Assembly (NCBI GenBank): GCA_030789695.1
Contig: CM061142.1
Location: 42,145,375 to 42,209,374 of the forward strand
Length of the DNA stretch: 64,000 nucleotides
From: Scilla litardierei
Lineage: Eukaryota; Streptophyta; Magnoliopsida; Asparagales; Asparagaceae
Direction of reading: 5' to 3'
A model generated the notes under the pieces. The model worked only from the letters and a program-made list of their open reading frames with translations, had not been told where the DNA came from and did not search any database. Position 1 is the stretch's first letter. Every line of letters begins with the position of its first letter. Below are positions 47,068 through 58,108 of the stretch, one piece after another. Position numbers and translations under genes: made by a program.

Positions 47068-47475
47068 TCAGTCGAGCTTTAAATACATCAAAACTAACCC
47101 TAAAACCAGTAGAACTACCAGAGAAGACAACAAAAACGTTATTCGCCCAAGTACGCCTACTATCTGATCCAACCTACCATCTATCTCTAACAAGGACCTT
47201 TCAGACAAAGGAACTGCAGAAATATCTCCTCGTGCCCCGGCCCCTCTACATGTCGCAGCATTGACCGGCTGTGGGTCCTTCCAGACGAAGAAATCACATT
47301 TTTTGCCGCGAGCAGGACAACCCCAAAATCGCCTGCCGGGGTTGGCAGGGGTCCTAGATGTCATCAATGGCGAAGTCAGGCCACAGTGGCACACCTTGGA
47401 ACTGTCCATAAATTCATTGTCCTCATGTGAAGCCTGATGGCGGGAGCGAAAGGATGCGCTTGATCCTGCACTCAT
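47068..47475 (-). CDS. Small GRF-type zinc-finger protein with C-terminal membrane segment
   Basis: 135 codons, intact. Residues ~30-68 form a GRF zinc finger: CHCG, then TPANPGRRFWGCPARGKKCD and FFVW, with the Gly-Arg-Phe triplet and conserved cysteines. After a short linker comes a hydrophobic run (FLLSSLVVLLVLGLVLMYL) at the C-terminus, consistent with one membrane helix. GRF fingers bind single-stranded nucleic acid in DNA repair and related proteins; tail-anchored forms of this size are common in plant genomes with unknown roles. It lies inside the Harbinger element, 550 bp from its left end, on the same strand as the transposase. Whether it is an element gene or a captured host gene is open. 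Confidence 0.75.
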   Translation of the reverse strand: MSAGSSASFRSRHQASHEDNEFMDSSKVCHCGLTSPLMTSRTPANPGRRFWGCPARGKKCDFFVWKDPQPVNAATCRGAGARGDISAVPLSERSLLEIDGRLDQIVGVLGRITFLLSSLVVLLVLGLVLMYLKLD

Positions 47476-47772
47476 CTTTATCTAGGAAAGCAAAGAGATA
47501 CACACAATTAATAAGTATAATGTAATTAGTAGTCATAAGGAGAAATGTAAAGAGAAGTATGTGATGAGAGCATACCTAGGATCGAATATATAGGATGACG
47601 GTGTAATTGGTGCCGACGGCATGCACAAATAGGCATTGTAAAAGAAATAGCCAAAATAATAAAAGCGAAAGTAAAATCCAAACACAGTGAAGCCAAAATG
47701 AAATCACCAACACATTGAGCCCCTACCCATTTCAGCCAACAGTGTGAAGCTAGGATAATGAGAGCAACATCA

Positions 47773-50700
47773 GCATGAAGCAAAAAAACCATTTTCAATG
47801 TGAGTTCAATTCCTTATGCCCACAACCTACCCCTAATCATTTCAGACTTCAGTGTCAGCAATGATACTGTGATCAACACCACATTGAAGCAAAAAAAATA
47901 CAAAAATGAAGTGTGCAGATAGGAATATGTGCTCAACAACACAATGAAGCCAAAAAAAATTATTTTCAGTTTGTTTGCCCTTCAGACTTCCCCTAAGCCT
48001 TTCATCATTCACTGTGCAAGTATGATAGTGTGAGCAACAACAACATGAAGCAAAAAAAATACAGTTTCAATATGTGAGCAACTCAACCATCCCCAAAGCA
48101 TTTCAGATGTCAGTGTCAGATAGGCTATAGAGATCACCAACACAGTGAAGAAAAAAAATACATTTTCATCATAATTCCACTTCATTCTCATGTATAACAC
48201 ATCAAACTGCAGTGTGCAGCTATGAATATGTGATCAACAACACAATGAAGCCAAAAAAACATTTTCTATGTGTTTGCCCTACAGACTTCCCCTCAGCCTT
48301 TCATCCTTCACTGTGCAAGTATGAGACTGTCAGCAACATCAACATGAAGCAAAAAAATACAGTTTCAATATGTGAGCAACTCAAAAATCCCCAAATCATT
48401 TCAGCTTTCAGTGTCAGCTAGGCTCTAGAGATCACCAACACAGTGAAGCAAAAAAAAATTCATTTTCATCATGATTCCACTTCATTCTCATGTATAACAC
48501 ATCAAACTGCAGGGTGCAGCTATGAATATGTGATCAACAACACAATGAAGCCAAAAAAAAACATTTTCAGTGTGTTTGCCATTCAGACTTCCCCTAAGCC
48601 TTTCATCCTTCACTGTGCAAGTATGAAACTGTGAGCAACCACAACATGAAGCAAAAACCAATATAGTTTCATAGCTGTGAGCAACTCAACCATCCCCAAA
48701 GAATTTAAGATTTCAGTGTCAGCTATGCTATAGAGGTCACCAAAACAGTGAAGCCAAAAAAAATTCATTTTCATCATGATTCCACTTCATTATCATTTAT
48801 AACACATCAAACTGCAGTGTGCAGCTAGGAATATGTGATCAACAAAACAATGAAGCCAAAAAAACCATTTTCTATATGTTAGCAACTCATACAGCCCCTA
48901 AGCATTGCAGACATCAGTGTCAGCTAGGATATGGTGATCACCAACACAGTGAAGCAACAAAAAATACATTTTCAGTGTGATTCCCCTTCATTCTCATTTA
49001 TAACACTTAAAACTAGAGTGTGCAGCTAGGAATATGTGATCAACAACACAATGGAAGGCAAAAAAAACATTTTCAATATGTTTGCCCTTCAGACTGCCCC
49101 TAAGCATTTCAGCCTTCAGTGTGAAAGTAGGATACTGTGAGGCCAAACAACATGAAGCAAAAAAAATCAAGTTTCAATATGTGAGCAACTCATACAGCCC
49201 CTAAGCATTGCAGACATCAGTGTCAGCTAGGATATGGTGATCACCAACACAGTGAAGCAACAAAAAATACATTTTCAGTCTGTTTCCCCTTCAATCTGAT
49301 GCTTAACACTTCAAACTGCAGAGTGCAGCTAGGAATATGTGATCAACAACACAATGAAGGCAAAAAAAACATTTTCAATATGTGTGCAATTCAAACTTGT
49401 GCAGCTAGTCTACTGGGATCAGATAGGATATAGAGATCACCAACACAGTGAAGAAAAAAATACACTTGCAGTGTAATTCCACTTCATTCTTAAGCATAAC
49501 ACTTCAAACTGCAGTGTACAGCTAGGAATATGTGATCAACAACACAATGAAGCCAAAAAAAATTCATTTTAATCATGATTCAACTTCATTCACATGTATA
49601 ACACTTCAAACTGCAGTGTGCAGCTATGAATATGTGATCAACAACACAATGAAGCCAAAAAAACCATTTTCAGTGTGTTTGCCCATCAGACTTCCCCTTA
49701 CCCTTTCATCCTTCACTGTGCAAGTAGGATACTGTGAGCAACAACAACATGAAGCAAAAAAACCTGCATGAACACTATCTATGCAACTCAAACATCCCCA
49801 AAGCATATCAGATTTCAGTGTCAGCTAGGCTATAGAGATCACCAACACAGTGAAGCAACAAAAATTCATTTTCATCATGATTCCACTTCATTCTCCTGTA
49901 TACCCCATCAAACTGCAGTATGCAGCTAGGAATATGTGATCAACAACACAATGAAGCCAAAAAAACATTTTCTATGTTTTTGCCCTACAGACTTCCCCTC
50001 AGCCTTTCATCCTTCACTGTGCAAGTATGATACTGTCAGCAAAATCAACACGAAGCAAAAAAAAATACAGTTTCAATATGTGAGCAACTCAAAAATCCCC
50101 AAATCATTTCAGATTTCAGTGTCAGCTAGGCTCTAGAGACCCATCACCAACACAGTGAAGCCAAAAAAAATTCATTTTCATCATGAATCCACTTCATTCT
50201 CATGTATAACCCATCAAACTGAAGTGTGCAGCTAGGAATATGTGATCAACAACACAATGAAGCCAAAAAAATTATTTTCAGTGTGTTTGCCCTTCTGACT
50301 TCCCCTCAGCCTTTCATCATTCACTGTGCAAGTTTGATAGTGTGAGCAACAACAACATGAAGCAAAAAAAATACAGTTTCTATATGTGAGCAACTCAAAA
50401 ATCCCCAAATCATTTCAGATTTCAGTGTCAGCTTGGCTCTAGAGACCCATCACCATCACAGTGAAGCCAAAAAAAATTCATTTTCATCATGAATCCACTT
50501 CATTCTCATGTATAACCCATCACCAACACAGTGAAGCAGTGTGCAGCTAGGAATATGTGATCAACAAAATCATTCTCATTTATAACACATCAAAATCATT
50601 CTGTGTGCAGTGTGCAGTGTGCAGTGTGCAGTGTGCAGCAAAATCATTCTCATTTATAACACATCAAACTGCAGTGTGTAGCTAGGAATATGTGATCAAC

Positions 50701-50780
50701 AACACAATGAAGCCAAAAAAAACATTTTCAATATGTGTGCAATTCAAACTTCCCATAAGCATTGCAGCCTTCACTGTCAG
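47773..50780. repeat. Satellite-like array of ~100-bp monomers (about 28 units)
   Basis: The anchor word ATGAAGC(C)AAAAAAA recurs at ~100-bp spacing, for example at 48044, 48247, 48345, 48444, 48548, 48648, 48748, 48851, 48951, 49152 and 49252. Three monomer types differing after the anchor alternate, giving a ~300-bp higher-order period over parts of the array (48247, 48548, 48851). A short burst of GTGTGCA repeats occurs at 50606-50640. Related monomers recur at 54890-55240 and, inverted, at 55615-55745, all within the same transposon. Confidence 0.88.
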
Positions 50781-51123
50781 CATGGATATTGTGATCACCA
50801 ACAAAAAGTAGCCATAAGCACTTCATACTTCCCAGCATACTGCCAAAATAAAAATACATACTCATTGCCACCTGCTCTTCATACTTCCCATTACCCCTTC
50901 AAGCTGAACTTGTCCTTACTAGCCTACCCCACACATTATATTACATGTTACTAAATTGTTCATGCCCCCTCCTTCCATCAACATAATATGACATACACCA
51001 ACATGACTCTGCCCCTCGCAAATACCGACCATTCATCACACATCCAAAACATACATAATTAGAGTGTATCAAGACATATTACAAAAACCACCAACCTTTT
51101 CTTCTGTCACCACTACTCACTTA

Positions 51124-52654
51124 CTACCCAATGGAATCGGTAGCATCATCATCATCATTACCATCCCCGCGTGCCGTCGCAAGCTCCTCAATGATCATCT
51201 TTATCTTCATATCTCTAGCTATCCTAGGCATCCCTAGAAACTTCCTTCCGGCATGCTCGCAATCGGCCAAATGTTCATACACCTTAGACAACATATCGAG
51301 CGGATACTCTTGGTGGGAAAAAACTGATTCGCCCAATTCCTTATGCCAATGGCCGAGAGAACGACCTATCGCATCGGCAACATTGTCAACAGAATTTACC
51401 ATCTTCATCATTATGGATGGCACGTCCGATATGCGTTGTTTGCGGGATTTCTTTTTCCCCACTGATGGGGGGCTAGCATGGGGAGTATGACCCGTAGGTG
51501 TAGCCGGGGGGATTGTAGGAGATACCTCGTTATCTATTGATGCATCTTCCGAAGGCTCATTCGCATGATGCTCGCCTTCGCCATCCGAGGTGTGGGCTCC
51601 AAATGGTTCGTACACAACCCTCCTATAATTCCTCATCGCCTCGTCGTCTCCGACGATCGATTGGAGATTAGCAAACCACGGGAGGGGCTTATTGACATAG
51701 TCTTTGCGTCTTGGGTTTGCCTACACGAAAACGGCATATGATTATACGTCTTGCATTTAAAATTTCAACTAGAGGATGACGACAACTATAAAACGGTGAA
51801 GGACATACCGCTGCAAAGGTTTCATAAACTTCCGGCTCCATTATCACCATTTGCTCCTCATCACACCACCCGACGCCACTAATTGCGATGCAAGCTTTCA
51901 CATCTTTAAGGCGAGTCCGAAGGACTTTAAGGTGATTCTTCACATTGGCGCCGGTGTAGTTCCTGTTAAATTTCACATTTATGTGAGCCGCAGCGGCATT
52001 GAAGGCGCAAGCTTTGAACGACTTATCGGATTTATGCCCTTCCTTTATTTGGTCCGCAAGGAAAGGGATAAGTACCATATCCTCCTCCCACGTCCAATAT
52101 TTGTTCGTAGCCCCTTTGGGTTGTGCTTGCGTCTTCGCCTTTTTGCTTGGGCTTGACACCGAAGCATCCTCGGATTCATCCCGACGACTCGACTTCCTAG
52201 AAGAGTCGCTCCCCATCCTCGTGTCATTCCCGGCCCCCGAAGAATTCCCTCCCCATCTCCCACAGTCTCCCATTCCACCCCCTTGGAAGCTACCCACCCC
52301 TAGGGCCATCATCCCCCCATGTAGCATTTGCATATCCCCCGGCGGATTGTGCCTTTGCATATGGCCACATTCACCCATTCCCACTCCGTGGAAGCTCCCC
52401 ACACCTTGCCCCATCATCCCTCCATGTAGCATTTGCATATAACCGGGAGAGGCGGGCATTTGCATAGGCATTGGTATATAGCCCGGTTGATACGACATAC
52501 TAGGCACAACACCTTGGAAGCCTTGCATAGGATATTGATAGTCTCACATCCTATGCGCCGTAGGACGCAACGGAGTATTCTCATTTTGCCTTTCATCTTC
52601 CCCCCTTTGACTCATACTTTCACTCCAATGACCATGGTCCGATGATCCTTCCAT
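51124..52654 (-). pseudogene. Harbinger ORF1: Myb/SANT-like DNA-binding protein
   Basis: Exon 1 52654-51809 and exon 2 51720-51124, with a GT-AG intron of 88 bp. The start Met at 52654 (MEGSSDHGHWSESMSQRG) is in frame but a TGA at about 52546 interrupts; the frame is open from 52528. The N-terminal half is Met/Gly/Pro-rich with an internal repeat (CHMQ.. / MLHGGMM.. twice). The Myb_DNA-bind_3-like domain runs from KYWTWEEDMVLIPFLADQ to VKNHLKVLRTRLKDVK. The second exon is acidic, then basic (GKKKSRKQR), and ends in Asp-rich residues. In PIF/Harbinger this partner binds the element ends and carries the transposase to the nucleus. Confidence 0.85.
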
Positions 52655-52826
52655 GCGTACAACAAAAAGGAGTTAATAGAGCAAAAACTTCCATAAAACA
52701 CCCATGCTTCATTCAAGTAATAAAATTTTGTTGCACCACATGCATCATTCATGTCCTAAGGCACATATATAAAACAAACATATCAATGTACTCAAGCACA
52801 CACATGCATGAAAACTAACACACATC
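52655..52826. other. Spacer between Harbinger ORF1 and transposase
   Basis: Short AT-rich intergenic sequence inside the element; presumably the ORF1 promoter and the transposase 3' UTR. Confidence 0.5.
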
Positions 52827-54247
52827 TCACATGCCATATTCAATTGTGTTCCCGTGATTGTTAATGGTACAATAGTCCACCCACATATCCCAAGCTAGTT
52901 GATCCCTCCGAAGTTTCCATTGGTCCCGTTGTTGGGTTTGGTCACGTCCGTTCACCTGTTGTGACAGATCCATAATCGAATCATCTTGATCACCGATACC
53001 ATCACCCTCCTCCTCAAGCACATCAACATCCTCTAGTAGATGTGGGTCATGTGGATCTGCTACTGGATATAATTATGCAAAACCGTGCACGCCAACACGG
53101 TATCGACCTGAATTGGGAAGGGATACTGCTGATTGGCCGACAATATCTTAAACTTGTTCTTAAGGATGCCAAAAGTCGACTCGATCTTTGTTCTTAACGA
53201 CGAATGACGCAGATTGAATAGCTCTTTGCGATTGCGAGGAACTCGATCAGTATGGTCCTTCAGATGGTATCTAACGCCCCTGTATGGAGATATGAACCCA
53301 GGCATGGTAGTATACCCAGCATCGCACAGGTAATATTTCCCTGCAATCAGTATCGTACAACCACCTTATAATCACACGACTTCATAAATATGTGTATATT
53401 TCATGGAGATTATAGTACGCCTATTACCTTCATATACTCGAAGACCGTTGGGAGGGGGTAATGACAACGCATCTTTAAGGACAGTAAAATCATTTGCTGA
53501 TCCTTCCCACCCTGACATGACGTAAGTGAATCGTTTATTTGGTGTTGCAGCCGCCAGCACATTTTGTGTCACCCCCTTACGGCCTCTAAATCGGGGGACG
53601 AGATTGGCGGGGAGCATGGCATCGATATGGGTCCCATCAATCAGACCAATGCAATCCTACATCACAGTCAACCAACAAAAATGTTTAACTCATCTTCATT
53701 CAATAGATACTGCAGCCATATATTCAAGAAACATCACGTACCTTGAAATATGGAAACCACCTTGGATTATTCAGAATCTCAGGCGGAGTCTCATTTGGAG
53801 CTTGCTTCATGTACGTATCCCGCAAGGCACACACTGCAGTACTTGGTTAAAGTAACGACTAACAGTGGATCCGGATCGTATAAAATCAACCTGCATCACT
53901 CTGTTCTTTGACTTGTGACCGACGATATGTAGAAACATTGCCAACTGCTCCTCAATGGACACATTGACCGTGTCTTTGAGTATATTCCCAGTTCTCATTA
54001 AACTAGCCAGGTTCATGAATGCAGGGGTCCGCATTCTTAAGTAGTGTAAACAACTCGTCTCACTCCCATGGAGGATTCTACGCATGTGGGATTTCCTATG
54101 CAAATCACGCATAACAGAAGGCTCTCTAGGTATACGTGTAGACTCAGCATCATCGTATAGTAAAAGAAATTGTATGACGGTAAAAACTACAGTAGCCGCA
54201 GCCACGCAACATATTTGATGCCCCGACATGTCTCCATTTTCATCCAT
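52827..54247 (-). pseudogene. PIF/Harbinger transposase (DDE_4), three exons, lightly damaged
   Basis: Exon 1 54247-53742 starts MDENGDMSGHQICC. Exon 2 is 53656-53428 and exon 3 starts at 53340. Introns have GT-AG ends. The catalytic triad is visible: DCIGLIDGTHID (exon 2), GWEGSANDFTVLKDAL (exon 2) and KIESTFGILKNKFKIL (exon 3). The N-terminal HTH-like part includes RRILHGSETSCLHYLRM and GSTVSRYFNQVL. A one-base insertion near 53827 shifts exon 1, and a TAG after HNYIQ near 53062 separates the acidic C-terminal extension (to 52827) unless another intron lies there. The residues needed for catalysis are all present. Confidence 0.9.
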
Positions 54248-56497
54248 CTATATCATACATTAATCAACCATAAATTCATGCATATGTTGCCACACCCCTA
54301 AGATAATATACATGTTCATTCAAAAAAAAATTCATAAGGAGTTTTCATGGCCCTCAGACTATGTTTATTTTTTATATTCCCTCATGACGGCCTGGCAGTT
54401 GCTCCTTCACATTATACCCATATAATCAAATAACCCATGCGGACTCCAATATATTCAAGTACAACATGCATGATTCAAATAATCAACCACCATAAAACCT
54501 GAGTACGCAAATTTTCCCCTAAATCCCTTTGAATATACATCCGGTTTAAAACTGTTTTAGGTAATGAAGGTGCCATCAAGCCAGCCGTACATTGATATTT
54601 AGAATATCTCAATTACTCATCCGTCCCGCATTCATTTTGTGTCATCATTGGGCTCGCATAAAACAAATCGTTTATTATTTCTTGAAAAATCAAAGCTCCT
54701 TTAAGACCGGGAAAAACTTTTCACTTCATTTCATACACCATGTTGCAACTACCATCAATGCCACGCCAAGCCATGCATGATTCCGCTACCTTTATTTACT
54801 GTTGCTAGGATCATGTAGCAATTATTCACACGGGGCTCAATAAATAGTAGGGCTCAGCTTGCTTGGTCTGCATAGGGCATATGCAACATGAATGTAGAAA
54901 TGCCAAAAAAAATACATTTTCAATGTGTTTGCAATTCAAACTGCCCCGAAGCATTTCAGACATAAAGTGTGCAGCTAGGATACTGGGATCACCAACACAA
55001 TACAGAAAAAAAATACAGTTTCAATGTGTTTCCACTTCAAACTGCCCATATTCATTTTCAGCCATCAGTGTGCAAGTAGGATAATGTGATCAACAACACA
55101 ATGAAGCAAAAAAAATTACATTTTCAATTTGTTTGCACTTCAACCTGCCCCGAAACATTTCAGACATCATTGTTCAGCTAGGATAACTTTAGGAAATAAA
55201 ACAATGAAGAAAAATCCGTACATTTTCATTGTGGATTTTTCATGGCCCTCAGACTATGTATGTTCATCATTTTCATGGCCTGACAGTTGCTCCTTCACAT
55301 TATACCCAAACCAACTTCCGATATCATTTAATTGTAACGAAGGTGCCTTCAAGCCAGCCGGAATCAGTAGTAATAATATCTCAATTTATCATCCGTCCCG
55401 CATTGATTTTGTGTCATCATTGGGCTCGCATATAACAACTTTTCACTTCAAATAATACACCATGTTGCAACATCCAGCAATGCCATCACAAGCCATGCAT
55501 GATTCCGCTACAATTATTTCCTTTTGATTCATCTTGGAGCATTTATTCACCTGGGTCTGACTAAATAGTAGGGCTCAGCTTGCTTGGTGTGCATAGGGTT
55601 GATGCAACATGGATGTATGAAAGCAAACACATTGAAAATGTATTTTTTTTTGCTTCATTGTGATGTTGATCACAGTATCCTAGCTGCACACTGATGTCTG
55701 AAATGCTTATGGGCAGTTTGAAGTTGCAAACACATTGAATGTGTATATTTTTGACAACATAAATAACCAAATCATCATATCTATATAGATCAGCATATAA
55801 ATCCTGATTTTCAAGCCTAAAATCCCAACGTCAAACCCACATTCATCATATACTTATATAGCTCAGCTTAGATCATCATCGCCAGCCAACAAATCGCAAC
55901 CAACCTTCATAAATCTCAGCAAATAGCAAAAGGATTTAGTGTTGCAGAATTTATACCTCAGCTAATAGCACGGAGAGAGGATCGCGGAAGAAGAAGAAAG
56001 AAGCCTCAACCTTTTGCAAACAAACCCCCAAAGTCCAAGCCCTAGATCTTCAGTCGACAGCCATGGAGGTGGCAACCCCGAGCTGTAACGATGGCGAACA
56101 CCACTAGAAGGTCATCAATGGCACCCCCGAGTAGATCAAACACCTAGAGCTCAGTCGGCAGCCATGGATGACCTCAGATCAACCCGACAGAGGGAGGAGA
56201 GAGAAATTTTTAGGGTTTGAGCGAAGCTTTCAGAGGTGTGGAGAAGAAGGAGGAGGTGAGCACATGCTCAAGTGGCCCCACCGTCGGAGAATCCCCCCCA
56301 AGAAACCACGAAATCGAGTTGCTCCGACAGAGGGGATTTCGTCGCAGCGAGAAATCAAGTCGCTGGGATTCCCATTTTCGAAAACGAACACCCGAGATGA
56401 AAACGAAGGGAAAACGAATCGAAAAAGCAGCGCACAATGCACGGGGGCCCACCACCTGAGTGGAATCCCACTCACTTAAGGGGAAAAGAACAGGCCC
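54248..56497. other. Harbinger 5' region with satellite monomers
   Basis: Non-coding. Contains two related blocks (54355-54780 and 55240-55530 share TTCATGGCCCTCAGACTATG and ATCCGTCCCGCATT). Satellite-type monomers lie at 54890-55240, with one inverted at 55615-55745, then a GC-richer stretch (56040-56460) that could be the transposase promoter/leader, and the right terminal inverted repeat. Confidence 0.6.
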
Positions 56498-56500
56498 TTA

Positions 56501-58108
56501 GCTTCTAAGTCGCCCACTCGTGAAGGAATTGATGTGATTGATGTGACCATTCCTATCCCATCAAGAGGGTGTGATAGCCTCTTCAAACTATGACCGGGAC
56601 TATATACACATCTAAATGAGGTGTATGGATGTGATGTTTGCTATTTTGGCAAAAAAATTGGATGAGAGAGGAAGAGATATGGCCCATGATGTGATTTGTT
56701 TTGTCATTTTTGGCAAAATGTCTCTTCCCTACACCACAATTTGAGGTGTATATAGCAACTCTCCAACATATCTCATACCACTTCTATTATTTCCATCATC
56801 CACATATAAAAATTGCATGACTTGTTTTATTTGCAATAACAAATCTTTTTGCATAATAAACTTCCTTCACTACTTACGTTTAACAACATTCTTTGTTTTA
56901 GAACGTATTTTAATCTCATTTCACCTGATACGCTATCCAAGAAAAGGAAAAAAAAGATTGAAACAAAATTTTTGGCTTACTTAAAAAAACACGACATTGA
57001 ATATAAAATTCACTTAATATTACCTGATACAACATTAGTCTACATACTTATGTCCTACAAACCAGCGCATTCATGCAAGAGTAGCACTGACTCCTGCCAT
57101 TGGAGCTTGAAATGTATGACATGAACTGCCACTTGCGTGCTCAAATTCAAGGTTGAAGATGAAAAAGGGTGGGTGCTTGGTGGATGTTGGTTTAATTTGA
57201 TACAACTAGTAACACATTACATGCACGTGTTTTTGGGTCCTTCCTTTTATAATGGGCATGTGAAAGTCATGTGACCTTCCGTCAGATGGATCTTTAACAT
57301 AATGTAGTTTAGAGACAATTTTCAAAAGAGTTAAATGGTAGTGCATATGTAATCAATGAAAGGTTTGTATACTTTAGGGAAATTTAGCCTACAACAAGCA
57401 TAGAACAAGACACTCACAAAAAATATAGTTATACAGAACCTAACACTTAAAAAATCTGAAATACAAACAAAAGTTTCAGAACATTTTTATGTTGCAACAA
57501 TATGTGCACGGCAGGAGTTTGAAGATGTAAAGAGATTTTTAGATACAAGAAAATAGGGGGGAACCTAATGGCAAAGAAAACAAGGAGAACATGAAGTAAC
57601 TAAGTTTTCAAGATTAATTAATGGAGTATTTTTCAAAGCTCCTCTAGAAAGAAGGCACTAGAATAGCAAACTCGAAAGCACATAATAATCATTGATCCAC
57701 ATCCAAGCATCGATGTGAACAGAAATGTGAATGCAATAAAATCGAATTACCCAGATGAAGCCTCCAACTAAATAGCTCACTCATCATCTCTTTCAGTAAA
57801 TTTTGTTCATGGCTCATGTAGCATCTACAACATATCTAGCAACACGTAAAAGATAAAAAAGAAACAAGTTAAATATAAGAAGCAGTGCTCTTAGATTCTA
57901 TTGCAAAATAATTAATAACCAAAACATCCACAAAACTGATCTAGCAATTGATGGCAACACAACAATAATCTAGCTGGAAGAGACATCATATTATGGATTA
58001 CACATCACTTGAATTAAATAAAAATATAGCCATATAAACTTATGTTTACATGTAAGTTGTACCTCGCATAACGAGTATTCAAACATCAGGAAGCAATAGC
58101 AAATGCTT
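56501..58108. other. Intergenic DNA between the Harbinger element and UTP15
   Basis: 56501-57110 may be the remaining part of the decayed LTR. 57110-58108 is AT-rich; the 3' UTR of the minus-strand UTP15 gene should occupy its right end. I find no coding frame or RNA gene. Confidence 0.45.

Larger units (their letters stand above)
46515..56500 (-). mobile_element. PIF/Harbinger transposon, 9.98 kb, with satellite array
   Basis: Body 46518-56497 has 14-bp perfect terminal inverted repeats (GGGCCTGTTCTTTT ... AAAAGAACAGGCCC) and TTA target duplications (46515-46517, 56498-56500), both diagnostic for PIF/Harbinger. It carries a DDE transposase and a Myb/SANT-like ORF, the two proteins this superfamily needs, both on the minus strand, plus a GRF-zinc-finger ORF and about 3 kb of ~100-bp tandem repeats. 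The intact ends and mostly open exons suggest a fairly recent copy; a few lesions probably make it non-autonomous. Confidence 0.93.
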
